A stretch of DNA of 64,000 nucleotides, from assembly GCA_037951105.1 (NCBI GenBank), contig JBAMJV010003127.1, positions 1 through 64,000 of the forward strand, written 5' to 3'. Made by a program: the position numbers and the translations under genes. The notes under the pieces are model-generated. The model did not search any database, was not told where the DNA came from, and saw only the letters and a list, made by a program, of their open reading frames with translations. Shown here piece by piece: positions 22,655-35,800 of this stretch (its first letter is position 1; every line of letters begins with the position of its first letter). This DNA comes from Echinarachnius parma (Eukaryota > Echinodermata > Echinoidea > Clypeasteroida > Echinarachniidae).

Positions 22655-22957
22655 GGGAATACATTGCCAATAATAGTTTACATGCATTGATGTGATATCT
22701 TGACATGCATGCATGTGATTTGCAAATAAAAATTCAAGAATAGAAAGACGTTTACTTGCTATTGAACTTACAATGTTAAATACCCTTAGATTCATGATTT
22801 TACAAATTGTCTTCTTCATAATATACTAATTCCTAACAAATTATTGCAAACATTTCGTGGGTTTATTTTGTGCATGTTAGCACAAAAAGACACAATAAAT
22901 TATATCATTGTCTTCTTTTTTCAGTTCACTTAGAAACTGAAATAATAATGATATATT
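22655..22957. other. AT-rich spacer, no gene seen
   Basis: Lies between two DNA elements. The minus-strand open frame over 22454-22819 has no recognised motif and crosses an element boundary, so it is not a gene. Confidence 0.5.
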
Positions 22958-25116
22958 AGTCTGTGGGCCAGAGGGGTCTACCGGTGACCCCCCCTCTGAT
23001 CCTCCGACTTGGGTGTCATTTTGTCCATTGACATGTCCAGTGTTAGAAACAAAATGTTAACAAGAAAAAAACTCATTTATACTATGTTTTTATACTATTT
23101 TTTTGGAGGTATGTAAAAACAGCACTTTTTCATTTTTTGCTGCATTTCTTAGGGTTGGTGAAAATTGAGATTGCGTTAAGTGCTCTCATTTCATAATGGC
23201 TAAGTCTTTATCAACTAAACTTTGCAGATACATTTGTTTACATAACCATAAGACACAGAAAAAGTTTCATGGTCAAAGTTTATTGGCTTCATATAATTAT
23301 GACGTCATCAAATTTGCATATGAAAAATCACGGTAATTTCCGTAAACAAAACGGTCAAAAAAACAATGTTCTTAGTAAAGTTTATTTTTTTCACCATGAT
23401 AATGATGATAATGAGCTTTAACTTATGATGTCTATTTCTGAAAGTATATTCAAATCAGAAATGCTATTATCCTTTGAATATAATGTACAAAAAGGTCATA
23501 TTTTTATTACGTAATCACCATGCGTCATATGCAATTGTACGGCATATGATGGCCATGTTGTCTAGGGCGCAAGTGGGTACATATTGCTCCCTCTTTAATT
23601 TCTTTATTTAAGGACCAATCACTCTCATATTTGGCACATATGTAGAACTAGTATGGCTCTTCAGTTTGCAATAAGAAGAATTTCAAATGGTCATCATATG
23701 AGGGCGCTATTTACTAAAATTTGATAAAATCATACAAAATCCTATAAATTCTGATAAAAGTGTATTTTGTTCTCTATCTGTCTAATTCCTATAGACCACT
23801 TTATATTTTGTTTGTATTATTATGCAAATTCACTTTTCCTTAAATGAAATTTAAAACTGTTATATTGTATCTTATATGTTTTAGGGCCTAAATTAGGCAT
23901 AACTCCATCTGAATTTTACCTTAAATGTTGAATAGGGATTCAATGCGCTACATACAAACAATGTCAGATTATTCATTTAATAGTAACCCTTTGTATCTAG
24001 TCCTGAGTGAGATTTTCAATATTTGTATTATTCTTCTGTCTGGCATCACATTTTTTTTAGAGAACTGTTTACAGTTCATTATTTGATATATACCTACCCT
24101 CCAAAAGTGACAGAAACTTCATGTGATAACTAGATGAGTACACAATGTATGCCTTTATGATTACCATGATGACAGAAAGTGGCGAATTAATTAAATACAA
24201 ATCAAAGTTAACGTCCACATTGAAATATGTTTTAGATCATGAAAAGTTGTCTATAATTTAGAGGCACATGCATGGGAACGTCTGTGTGTGTAAAACTGTC
24301 CACTCCTTTTGCTACATTTGCGCTCTTATTTTTTACCAAAATAAACATACTTTGTCTCAATATCATAATAAACGGGATACTTAGTATTTTTCATTAATCA
24401 CTGACACCTCACAAATGATCTGCTAGCATGAAGGCCTGTGAAAGCATGGCTGTGGCAATAGCTGATGTCAGTTAGATTCCATCTTTCATGTTTGTTTTTC
24501 TTCACTGTGAATAAATGGTATAAGTAAATACGGGTGACAAATAGTGTATAATTATATATATACATGTACCTCGAATTTCATCATGGAACTTAAGCATTAC
24601 ACCGTCTGTCTCATTTACTGTAGTGATCATATAAAATGACAAAGTATCACTATCTTTACGCCACAAAACTTCCTAAAGAATGATAAAAACAAATCAAGCA
24701 TCTACCTTCTGTGCCATATATTTAAGCTTTTGAAGCGCTTGACCCTAAACCAGCACCATGCAATCACAGAAGAGCATGCCAAACTTGGGCAGGCTGGCTC
24801 CTGACCAATGTTATTAATCATGAGCTAAGTTATTAAATTGCCAAAGTCCATATAAGATGGCTTAAACTCAACTGCTGCCTGCATAATGGAATCGTAAGCC
24901 ACTGGCTCATTCTTGACATGACACTTAACCAAACTACTGAAGCAATTTAAATTAAGCTGAAGACCTTTTAAATTGTAGTCAAGAGCACAAGAACAACAAA
25001 AAAGTAACCTCTGATATTCAGATCACACTCACTTCAATCCTAAACATACACCCATCAGCAACAAAGCGTTACAGAACCAACTCCCTCCTTTGCCACTAGT
25101 TCAAGCTGTTCGAGCG

Positions 25117-26650
25117 ACTAATTCTGACCCGCCTAAGGCAGTTGTAGAACCATCTCTGATGAAAGAGCAGGCAGGATTCCGGCCTGGGAAGTCTTGCACA
25201 AGACAACTGCTTATCCTTACCCAACACATAGAAAATGGTTTCCAGTAAGTGTCTTAACTGGAGCTGTGTTTGTAGACCTCTCAGCAGCTTATGCTACTTT
25301 CAACTACAGGCTCTGCACACACACACTGAATGTGAACAACATGCACCTGACCAACATGGTGAAGACCCTGATTGAAAACAGAGGCTTCTTCGTCGAGCTG
25401 TCTGAAAAGAAGAGTCGTTGGCTCAGGCAGAAGAATGGCCTCTCCCAAGGAAGCGTTATGGCCCAACTCTGTTCAACATCCATGGGAGTAGATCTGTTAT
25501 TGATACATATCCATCGGGGGGGGGGGGGGGGGGGGGTTGATATATTTATTCATCCCTCCCTGATGAATAGGTATTACGTAAGTATCTACGCCCATGTCAA
25601 CATCTATGTGAACGATCAACCTATATCTGCCCTGAGACCAGAAGTTTGATTTTTGCAGACGACATGTGTATTACCACCAAAAGTGATGACTTCCCTAAGG
25701 CAGAAGCCACCTTATGTGAGGGACTTACCAACCTACCCTTGTACTACAAAGAGAACCATCTGAAGGCTAAATCAACTAAATCTCAAATATGCGCCTTTCA
25801 TCTGAAGAACATGCATGCAAACCAGAAACTAAAGATCACTTGGAATGGGACTAGACTGAGACACTGTGATAGTCCTGTCTACATAGGGGTGATCTTTCAA
25901 AAGTACAAGGCCCATATCACCAAGCTCAAGGGGAAGGTCAGGTCCAGGAATGCCGCTCTAGGCAAACTGAGCACATCCAAATGGGGTGCAAACCCGACAA
26001 CAATCAGATCTTCCGCTCTGGCTCTCTTTTTACTATGTTGCAGAATATGCCTGCACGGGTGTGGGAAAGCTTAGCACATGCAAAGAAGAACACAAGCTGC
26101 CGTTATATCACATGATGTATAAGACAAACGAGGACTGATAACATCTGGCATCGCACCCCCTGCCTGAAATAAGGAGGGCTGCTGCTAGCCTGAACGAACG
26201 ACTGAGACAAACAGAGGACGAAGAACACCCACTCCATGACCACCCAATGCGTCCTCTGCGCTTTAAGTTACAGAAAAGCTTCATTTCATGATACGTTGAA
26301 GCCCTGGACTACATGTACAGCGTGTCTTCAACATGTTCAAGAAGGCTAAAACTATGGAAAAAGAGGTTGAGCTATAGGACATGCCAGTAGCGTATGCTTT
26401 TTTAAATGGTTCCATCAGAGAAACGGTCAGCATGATTTAACTAACCCTGGGTGACTTTGCGTTGCCAATAGGCTTTGGCAGGTGTGGGAAGATGCAAGCC
26501 AACATGTTGAACTGGGGATATATCGAAGGTGCAACAGAATGCGAGTGGGGTCAGGCCCCTCACATCATGGACCACCTGCTTAGTTGTGATCTAGTACATG
26601 GAATGTGCACAATCCAAGATCTGACAGAGGCCAATTTGGGTTTGTTATAA
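25117..26650 (+). pseudogene. Jockey/RTE-like LINE reverse transcriptase, decayed
   Basis: Starts with EQAGFRPGKSCTRQLL, the usual opening of this RT group. Then come TGAVFVDLSAAY (motif A, with Asp), KNGLSQGSVMAQL (motif B), a gap, and FADDMCITTKS (motif C, FADD) at 25646. Further on are LKITWNGTRLRHCDSPVY, SKWGANPTTIRSSALAL and, near the end, FGRCGKMQANMLNWGY with PHIMDHLLSCD. Frame changes and stops separate the pieces (about 25117-25240, 25194-25480, 25605-26074, 26462-26650). A 116-bp MITE sits between motifs B and C. The element is inside the long-arm transposon, so it inserted there or was captured. The clade call is tentative. Confidence 0.82.
25481..25596. mobile_element. 116-bp mini-MITE with 8-bp duplication
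   Basis: The ends are CATGGGAGTAGAT and, inverted, CATGGGCGTAGAT. TCAACATC flanks both sides (25473-25480 and 25597-25604). The centre holds a run of about 20 G. It splits the RT text LFNI from YVNDQP; removing it and one duplication copy rejoins them. An 8-bp duplication is typical of hAT-type cut-and-paste enzymes. Confidence 0.75.
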
Positions 26651-26779
26651 TGCTATGATTTCATATAAACATGATAAAGAGATAAAATAAACTTAAACGT
26701 TTGATTGGTCTGGCCAGGGGAGGGAAAGGGGAGGGGTATGCATGATGCAGGCTGTGAATTAAATAAACAAATCTCAAAT

Positions 26780-26999
26780 TATAGTATTATAACAAACCCG
26801 ATTTAATTTTCGGATTAACGAGCCCTATTTTATTTTCGGACTAATGAACCTTCAGAATAACGAACCCGAGTTTTTTTCCTCGGATAAACAAACCTTCAGA
26901 ATAACGAACCCGATTTCGTTTTAGGAATAGCGAACGAATAACGAACGTTCGGAATAACTGAACCTTCGCAATAACGAACCTTCGGAATAACGGACTGTA
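26780..26999. repeat. Short repeats of the GAACCTTCGGAATAAC type
   Basis: The words ATAACGAACC, GAACCTTC(A/G)GAATAACG and TTTTCGGA recur about ten times with irregular spacing. The surrounding 26651-27800 has no gene that I can see. Confidence 0.7.
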
Positions 27000-27809
27000 A
27001 CCGTTTATTCTTCGTGTAAAGTGTGTTTGCTCTGCCATCGTTTCCCACATAGTGGATGAAACAGTGAATCTATATCAACAATGTTGCCATATAGTGGCTT
27101 GTTAGGTCGTGATGCTTCCAGATCATTTAGGACTCTGAGGAAGGCCAAATTATATTGATCGGCTACAACTTTATATTTACGACTCCCATGTGTCAATGAC
27201 TAATGGAATGTATCCACTTAATTGCTCTAAAAAAATCTGATGTAAAATCCTGCATGATGAATATGAATATGAATAGTATGCTTCATCTTTATTTCAGAAA
27301 AAGAGTTGCAGAAGATACAAACAATTCTGTACACACAGACTTCCCGGCCTATAAGTTTGGTAAACTCTGTTTCCCTGGTAACTCCAAACTTATAAACATG
27401 AAGTTCCCTTTTTATCAAATGTGAACTTTTTTATTTAAAGACATGTTCACCCTTGTTAATGAGACGTAGTATGCTGTTCCCTTTTCTGACAAAAAGGATG
27501 GTCCAAGCAAACAATTTTTTTCTTTTTAAATATGACTAGATGTATAATAGCCATTTTGTGTTTGTTATGTTTTTATTTGATATTCGTAAATAGATTAACA
27601 GGGCTTGTACGTAAAAACATTATAATATGTATCGCAATGTATTTCTTAATTCGCTTTTAAGGTCACATGCAGAGTTTTTGCCTTAATTAGCCCCTACAAA
27701 ATATAAAATAGTATACATACATGTCCTTGAAAGTATAAACTTACAAACTAATGTAAGAAAATCGAGTTGCCAACATAAAATCATCAGTTTGAGACAATAA
27801 CTCATAATG
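27000..27809. other. Interior of the long-arm element, no gene seen
   Basis: AT-rich sequence with short frames on both strands and no recognised motif. A transposase would be expected here if the element were autonomous; none is visible. Confidence 0.4.
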
Positions 27810-29720
27810 AGGAGGGATCAAATAATGAACTGTCAATGAGACTTATTCATTTTTTCTCTTCTCTGAAAACAAATTATTCCAAAAATAATAATACAAAATA
27901 TTGAAAAACGAGTTTCTGGCAAGATGTCCTCAGACATTTTGTCTTTATTTGATATCGTAATAAATATGATATCGGAAATCTCACTCAGGACTAGCATCAT
28001 AGAGTTAGGATTAAATAAATACTATAATCGAAATAGTTTGTAAGTATATAGCGCAGCTGTATTCCCTACTTCAATTTTTAAGGTAACATTTAGATGGAGT
28101 TATGCCTAATTTATGCCCTAAAACGTATAAAAATACAACATAAGTCTTTAATGTCATCCTAGGAAAAGAGAATTTGCATAATAATGTGAACGAAATATCA
28201 AGTTGTCTATACAAATCAGACAAATAGTGAAAAAAACGTCATTATATTGGAATCTATGGGATTTTTTATGTTTTTATCAAATTTTAGTAAATAGCGCCCT
28301 CATATGATGACCTTTTGAGATTCTACTTATTGCAAACTGAAGAGCCATACTAGTTCTACATAAAGAGCCATAATCTAAGGTCTACATATGTGCCAAATAA
28401 TAGAGTGATTGGTCCTTAAATAAGAAATTAAAGAAGGAGCAATATGTACCACTTCCGCCCTAGACAACATGGCCATCATATGCCTTACAATTGCATATAT
28501 GACGCATGGTGATTACGTAATAAAAATATGACCTTTTGTACATTATATTCAAAGGATAATAGCATTTCTGATTTGAATATACTTTCAGAAATAGACATCA
28601 TAAGTTAAAGCTCATTATCATCATTCTCATGGTGAAAATAATAAACTGTACTAATTAACATTGTTTTTTTTTACCGTTTTGTTTACGGAAATTACCGTGA
28701 TTTTTTCATATGCAAATTTGATGACGTCATAATTATATGAAGCCAATCAACTTTTACCATGAAACTTTTTCTGTGTCTTATGGTTATGTAAACAAATGTA
28801 TCTGCAAAGTTTAGTTGATAAAGACTTAGCCATTATGAAATGAGAGCACTTAACGCAATCTCAATTTTCACCAACCCTAAGAAATGCAGCAAAAAATGAA
28901 AAAGTGCTGTTTTTTACATACCTCCAAAAAAGTAGTAAAAAAACATAGTATAAATGAGTTTTTTTCTTGTTAACATTTTGTTTCTAACACTGGACATGTC
29001 AATGGACAAAATGACACCCAAGTTGAAGGATCAGAGGGGGGGGGGGGGGGGGGGGGGTCACCGGACGACCCCTCTGGCCCACAGACTATATGTGGGAATA
29101 ACAGAAACCTAAAAAAAAAATCAAGACATTGCACAAACATATAAAAGACGCACTGCTTATAATGCTTTTCTCACATAGGGACTCCCACCTCTTATGTGCA
29201 GATCCATTTGGATAAAGTACATTTTACGAAAGTTAAGGTGTTATTTCATGTTGGCTATGAATCAAAAATATTAATAATCATATTCTCCTAAATTAATTAA
29301 TAACCATCAACAAGTAAATGCACGGAAGATCACAAAAAGGGGTTACAAACTAAATACATACTAATGACATTATATTACACTAACTAGGTCAACTCATGAT
29401 TTCGATGCTTCTATCACATAGGGAATCCAGCCACTGATGTGTAGTTTGGCATTAAAAAATGGTAATATTATTAATACACATGTACATACTCGACAATATT
29501 TCATGAAATTAACTTAATTATACATGTTGCGACACGACAGTCAGAACTATATACATTTATCACGTCTACTCTTTCGATGCTGCTCTCACATTAGGGACTC
29601 CCGCCACCTGATGTGTATTTTTGCATCAACAAAATGATTATATTATTAATATACAAAACTCGACAATGTATTATGAAAATAACTACATTATACATGTAGC
29701 GACACGACAGACAACATATA

Positions 29721-30462
29721 TACAGAGTGTTTATAAAAAATGCGGATCCCAACTTCAAACAAGCAATACTTTATGAAGTAAACATAGTTATGTTTATTGC
29801 AATATATCATCTTAAAGATGATTTATTATTCTTTCATTTGATACCACTTTGGTAATAATGATCTTGTAGTTATCGAATTGCAGCATTTTAAACGAGCAAT
29901 GTTAAAATTGCTTTGCGCACAAGATTAGATTCTTATTCATCAACACGGGCTGATGGTCATTCATTCAACCTCTCCTTGTGTCTTTTTGTCTTGTATCCTT
30001 TTGTTCGTAAATAAATGAACATGGAGATACTTTTTTAATCAGTTCCTTGCCTGACCAGCAACTGACCACTGAACACGAGCACAAACCTGTGTGACAGACA
30101 TGGGGGTCATGTGGTAGGACATTGGGGATGATTTTGACTCCTCAACTCTTCTCAAAGTTGAAATAAAATGTCAAATTATGAATCAAGAAACATCATGAAA
30201 TGTCACTTGACTTTGTCTACTGTTTCATTATTTACACTGCATTTAACAATTAGTTTCTACTCTCGTGAGCAAAGTACTTTTTACATAACACTTTTTAAAG
30301 AGGTTTTATTCAATCACGCATGACGTTATCACAACATATTTGGTATCAAACGAAGAGTATGAATTGACTTTTGATATGCAATAGCAATAAATATAATTAT
30401 GTTTATTAAATAAAATATTGCGGGTGGAAGTTGGGTTCCGCTTTTTTATAAACACCCTGTAC
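29721..30462. mobile_element. Mariner-derived MITE, unit 1
   Basis: Starts TACAGAGTGTTTATAAAA and ends TTTTATAAACACCCTGTA. It has no transposase sequence. The ends match the decayed parent at 2713-4195 in reverse orientation. Inserted between hairpins 3 and 4. Confidence 0.88.
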
Positions 30463-32609
30463 AATAATCACGACTACTCTTTCCGATGCCCTGCTCTCAC
30501 ATAGGGACTCCCGCCACTGATGTGTAGCTTGGCATCAATAATAGTAAACTAGCACAAAATAATGTTAATACTTGTGGTTTGGCGGTTGCACCATGTATAT
30601 GGAGAGGATTGGTAAGTCCTGAGAAGGACTGCTGGTATTCTTTCTAGGATAGTCCTAACAGGAACTGTGGTAGTCATAGACAGGACTGTTGGTAGTCCTG
30701 GAAAGGACTGTTGGTATTCTTCTGAGCTTGATGTTCTGATAAGAACTACAGCGCGCGGTATAGTTATTGTAAGGAGAGGGTTGGTGGTAGGAGAGGCTCT
30801 ACGTTTTCGAACAGGTTGACTGTCCGTCGTCAGGAGTTAGTTAGTTAATTTAAATTTAAATGTCGACGCAGTCAGCGTTGACTATTTACGCCATGTCAAT
30901 ATAATTTGGGTAAGGCCAATAAAAAACGTATATATTCAAAACTATTATTCTAATTATATTCTCCATTTGAGAAATCACAGTGAACGGGACTCCCGCCTCA
31001 CTCACTGGATCCCTCGTTGGAGGTCTATATCTTTAAATCCAATATTTACTTACTTATTTATTTCTTAATCACACACAATAAACCATATCTGGGCGAGAAA
31101 ATATAGCAGGCGCGCACTAAAAAAAAAAAAAGGGGGGGGGGGGGGAGCAAGGCGTTGAGCACCAGACTAGTGCCGCAGCACTAGTTCGCGGAGGCCACGA
31201 AAAAACCCCAGATCATGCTGGAGGAAACGTGGTTGCGTCCTAGGGTATTAAACGAGGCGCACTCCCTGTCTGGTTGCAAAAAAAAGAAAAAAAAAAAGAA
31301 GGTAGCACGCAACATACAAACAATAAATGCATCAATAAATTCATAATAAATGTGTACAACTTCAACTCACCATGCTCAAACTATTGGTCATTACAAAACA
31401 AGAGTCATCTGCGGGGTGGGCCAGGTGAACGGGACTCCCTCCTCAGACACCTGACACCACCCCAGGTGTATATAATATAGACTATGAACTCATAATTATA
31501 CATATCAACCTAAACTCAAAATTATTAATAATTACCCTGCAAGAGTTATGTGTGGGGGTGGGACAGGCGAACGGGACTCCCGCCACATGACACCTGACAC
31601 CGCCCTTTACATGTATAGTACACACACAAAATTACCATTACGTGTAATTATATACATTATATTATGACAATATTACAATATTATATGGGATCTTGTTAAT
31701 CATGTCAGGGTCCGTTTCTTCCAAGTTTGACATTTACACTTGGATGCTTGGATGAATGGAAATGTATTTGCTCACAAAGTGTGTACATACCTTTATATTA
31801 ATGGTGTGTACTTGTGTGAGGTTTTGTTGTTGAAAGTTGTATTGATCTCTCAGAAAAAGATAAGGAAAAGCCACTAGGAGGAAGAGCTCAAATCAAGTCT
31901 TCCATGAGTTAATGATAACATTTTTCTCTCTCAATCATTCATTTTCACACCTAACCAATGTTTTGTAACACTCACAATATAATTCCCTTTTATTTCATTT
32001 CATTCATTGTTTGTTTCCGTAGTTGAACATGAAAGAAACAAGTAGTCAGTTTCTCAAAAGATATTTTTTGTGCGAGAACATAATGAACAACTTCGTATTT
32101 GTAAGGCATGAACACAATGGACAACGCGTCTCCTTACAAAACCTGGATGGAAGGTACATCTGACATGATTTATCAAGATCCCCATTCTCCATGACCACTG
32201 AAGCAAATTGAATATGGTTTTCTGCAAGATGTATGTAATAAGTTATAGTTTCATACCCTGAAATAGCATTATGATTAATCTACTATATTTAAAGTAATTG
32301 TTGCAGAAAAGTCTGATTGTAAATATTCCATTCATATGGGTGCCAAAAAGCATCCAAGTGTACATGTCAAGCTGGAAGAAACGGACAGATGACATGATTT
32401 ACAAAGATCCCTACTCTCCATGACCACTGAAGCAAATCGAATAGGGTTTCTGCAAGATGTAGGTAATAAGTTATAGTTTCATACCATGAAATAACATTAT
32501 TATTGATCTACTATCCTTACAGTAATCGTTCCAGAAAGTCTGATTGTAATTTTTTTTTTTTTTTTTTTGGGGGGGGGGGGGGGGACATACGTATATATAT
32601 TCTTTATAA

Positions 32610-33124
32610 AACTAACTTCATGTTATTCTGAATAAAAATATTCCACATGAAAATTTGTGTGATTAAGTTTAAAGATATTATAATATAAAGAACCTCTCAG
32701 GTTAAATTGGTAGGAGTTACACTGGATGATAAGCTTACTTGGAATGAACACACTGGTGCCATATGCAATAAACTTTCTAAAACTATTGGTATTTTGTATA
32801 AGATAAAAATCATGTTCGAAAGAGATACTAATGATGTTACTATATGCATTCTTCTTGCCACACTTAATTTATTGCATACAAATATGGGGCAATTCCAGCA
32901 ATAAAAATAGTATAAGGTTATTGAAATTGCAAAACGAAAGCAGTCAGAATTATTTCTCATAGTACTTATCTTGCCCATTCAGAACCAATTTTGAAGAGTC
33001 TTAATGTTTTAAATGCAAATGACATATATACTTTTCATGTTGCAATATTCATGTATCTTTGTTTTAAACAAATATTGCCCAAATCTTTAAGCAATCATTT
33101 TAAATTTAATAATAATGTGCATAC
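32610..33124 (+). pseudogene. CR1-like LINE RT C-terminus, unit 1, cut
   Basis: Same text as the unit 2 copy (LVGVTLDDKLTWNEHTGAIC, then SKTIGILYKIK) but with two frameshifts. It is cut off at 33124 by the tandem-duplication junction. Confidence 0.8.
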
Positions 33125-34150
33125 AAATAGTTTGTAAGTATATAGCGCAGCTGTATTCCCTACTTCAATTTTTAAGGTACATTTAGATGGAGTTATGCCT
33201 AATTTATGCCCTAAAACGTATAAAAATACAACATAAGTCTTTAAGTGTCATCCTAGGAAAAGAGAATTGCATAATAATGTGAACGAAATATCAAGTTGTC
33301 TATACAAATCAGACAAATAGTGAAAAAAACGTCATTATATTGGAATCTATGGATTTTTATGTTTTTATCAAATTTTAGTAAATAGCGCCCTCATATGATG
33401 ACCTTTTGAGATTCTACTTATTGCAAACTGAAGAGCCATACTAGTTCTACATATGTGCCAAATAATAGAGTGATTGGTCTTAAATAAAGAAATTAAAGAG
33501 GAGCAATATGTACCCACTTCCGCCCTAGACAACATGGCCATCATATGCCTTACAATTGCATATATGACGCATGGTGATTACGTAATAAAAATATGACCTT
33601 TTTGTACATTATATTCAAAGGATAATAGCATTTCTGATTTGAATATACTTTCAGAAATAGACATCATAAGTTAAAGCTCATTATCTCATTCTCATGGTGA
33701 AAATAATAAACTGTACTAATTAACATTGTTTTTTTTTACCGTTTTGTTTACGGAAATTACCGTGATTTTTCATATGCAAATTTGATGACGTCATAATTAT
33801 ATGAAGCCAATCAACTTTTACCATGAAACTTTTTCTGTGTCTTATGGTTATGTAAACAAATGTATCTGCAAAGTTTAGTTGATAAAGACTTGCCATTATG
33901 AAATGAGAGCACTTAACGCAATCTCATTTTCACCAACCCTAAGAAATGCAGCAAAAAATGAAAAAGGGCTGTTTTTACATACCTCCAAAAAAGTAGTAAA
34001 AAAACATAGTATAAATGAGTTTTTTTCTTGTTAACATTTTGTTTCTAACACTGGACATGTCAATGGACAAAATGACACCCAAGTTGAAGGATCAGAGGGG
34101 GGGGGGGGGGGGGGGGGGGTCCACCGGACGACCCTCTGGCCCACAGGACT
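33125..34150. repeat. Second copy of the long transposon arm
   Basis: Nearly identical to 28032-29087, including the G-run and the CCTCTGGCCCACAG end, but without its partner arm. It was copied along with unit 1 in the tandem duplication. Confidence 0.85.
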
Positions 34151-34783
34151 ATATTTGGGAATAACAGAAACCTAAAAAAAAATCAAGACATTGCACAAAC
34201 ATATAAAAGACGCACTGCTTATAATGCTTTTCTCACATAGGGACTCCCACCTCTTATGTGCAGATCCATTTGGATAAAGTACATTTTACGAAAGTTAAGG
34301 TGTTATTTCATGTTGGCTATGAATCAAAAATATTAATAATCATATTCTCCTAAATTAATTAATAACCATCAACAAGTAAATGCACGGAAGATCACAAAAA
34401 GGGGTTACAAACTAAATACATACTAATGACATTATATTACACTAACTAGGTCAACTCATGATTTCGATGCTTCTATCACATAGGGAATCCAGCCACTGAT
34501 GTGTAGTTTGGCATTAAAAAAATGGTAATATTATTAATACACATGTACATACTCGACAATATTTCATGAAATTAACTTAATTATACATGTTGCGACACGA
34601 CAGTCAGAACTATATACATTTATCACGTCTACTCTTTCGATGCTGCTCTCACATTAGGGGCTCCCGCCACCTGATGTGTATTTTTGCATCAACAAAATGA
34701 TTATATTATTAATATACAAAACTCGACAATGTATTATGAAAATAACTACATTATACATGTAGCGACACGACAGACAACATATA

Positions 34784-35531
34784 TACAGAGTGTTTATAAA
34801 AAAGCGGATCCCAACTTCAAACAAGCAATATCTTATGAAGTAAACATAGTTATGTTTATTGCAATATATCATCTTAAAGATGATTTATTATTCTTTCATT
34901 TGATACCACTTTGGTAATAATTGATCTTGTAGTTATCGAATTGCAGGCATTTTAAACGAGCAATGTTAAAATTGCTTTGCGCACAAGATTTAGATCTATT
35001 CATCAACACGGGCTGATGGTCATTCATTCAAACCTCTCCTTGTGTTCTTTTGTCTTGTAATCCTTTTGTTCCGTAAATAAATGAACATGGAGATACTTTT
35101 TTAATCAGTTCCTTGCCTGACCAAGCAACTGACCACTGAACACGAGCACAAACCTGTGTGGACAGACATGGGGGTCATGTGGTAGGACATTGGGGATGAT
35201 TTTGGACCCTCAACTCTTCTCAAAGTTGAATAAAATGTCAAATTATGAATCAAGAAACATCATGAAATGTCACTTGACTTTGTCTACTGTTTCATTATTT
35301 ACACTGCATTTAACAATTAGTTTCTACTCTCGTGAGCAAAGTACTTTTTACATAACACTTTTTAAAAAGGTTTTATTCAATCACGCATGACGTTATCACA
35401 ACATATTTGGTATCAAACGAAAGAGTATGAATTGACTTTTGATATGCCATATAGCAATAAATATAATTATGTTTATTAAATAAAATATTGCGGGTGGAAG
35501 TTGGGTTCCGCTTTTTTATAAACACCCTGTA
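34784..35531. mobile_element. Mariner-derived MITE, unit 2
   Basis: 748 bp, same ends and interior as the unit 1 copy. Its two small open frames (77 and 66 codons) recur in every unit only because the DNA is duplicated. Confidence 0.88.
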
Positions 35532-35682
35532 CAATAATCACGACTACTCTTTCCGATGCCTGCTCTCACATAGGGACTCCCGCCACTGATGTGTAGCTTG
35601 GCATCAATAATAGTAAACTAGCACAAAATAATGTTAATACTTGTGGTTTGCGGTTGCACCATGTATATGGAGAGGATTGGTA

Positions 35683-35800
35683 AGTCCTGAGAAGGACTGC
35701 TGGTATTCTTTCTAGGATAGTCCTAACAGGAACTGTGGTAGTCATAGACAGGACTGTTGGTAGTCCTGGAAAGGACTGTTGGTATTCTTTCTTGAGCTTG
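35683..35800. repeat. AGTCCT/AGGACT short inverted repeats
   Basis: The text alternates AGTCCTGAGAAGGACTGCTGG, AGTCCTAACAGGAACTGTGG, and then AGTCATAGACAGGACTGTTGG. Last is AGTCCTGGAAAGGACTGTTGG. Each is a tiny stem with a 3-4 base loop, at about 22-35 bp spacing. Present in all units at the same place (for example 30628-30725 and 40319-40435). Confidence 0.75.

Larger units (their letters stand above)
22958..29087. mobile_element. 6.1-kb element with ~1.1-kb inverted arms
   Basis: The left arm (22958 to about 24085) and right arm (about 27810-29087) are reverse complements. Shared text includes AGTCTGTGGGCCAGAGGGGTC-type ends, GGTGTCATTTTGTCCATTG, TTTGATGACGTCAT.. and CTAGTCCTGAGTGAG at the inner limit. 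The arms have diverged by scattered substitutions and G-run length. The target duplication is unclear. No transposase frame is visible between the arms. The interior instead holds a broken LINE RT and a minisatellite. A second copy of the right arm lies at 33125-34150. Confidence 0.8.
28032..33124. repeat. Source segment of a ~5.1-kb tandem duplication
   Basis: The block from inside the right transposon arm (AAATAGTTTGTAAGTATATAG at 28032) through array unit 1 is followed at 33125 by the same arm sequence again. The join at 33124/33125 cuts a LINE frame in mid-gene (GTGCATACA) and resumes in the arm. Order and orientation are kept, so this is a head-to-tail duplication with an abrupt break. 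Confidence 0.75.
29088..33124. repeat. Array unit 1 (long type, 3' truncated)
   Basis: Begins GGGAATAACAGAAACC after the transposon arm. It carries hairpins, a mariner-derived MITE (29721-30462), AGTCCT repeats, an A-then-G tract (about 31119-31146), and a T-then-G tract (about 32551-32584). A CR1-like RT end follows, cut at 33124. It has more small differences from the other units than they have from each other. Confidence 0.85.

Noticed and set aside
35190..35390. 66-codon frame (MGMILDPQLFSKLNKMSNYES start) found in five or more places
   Set aside because: It lies inside the mariner-derived MITE; conservation follows from recent duplication, and the parent element reads it on the opposite strand without link to its transposase.
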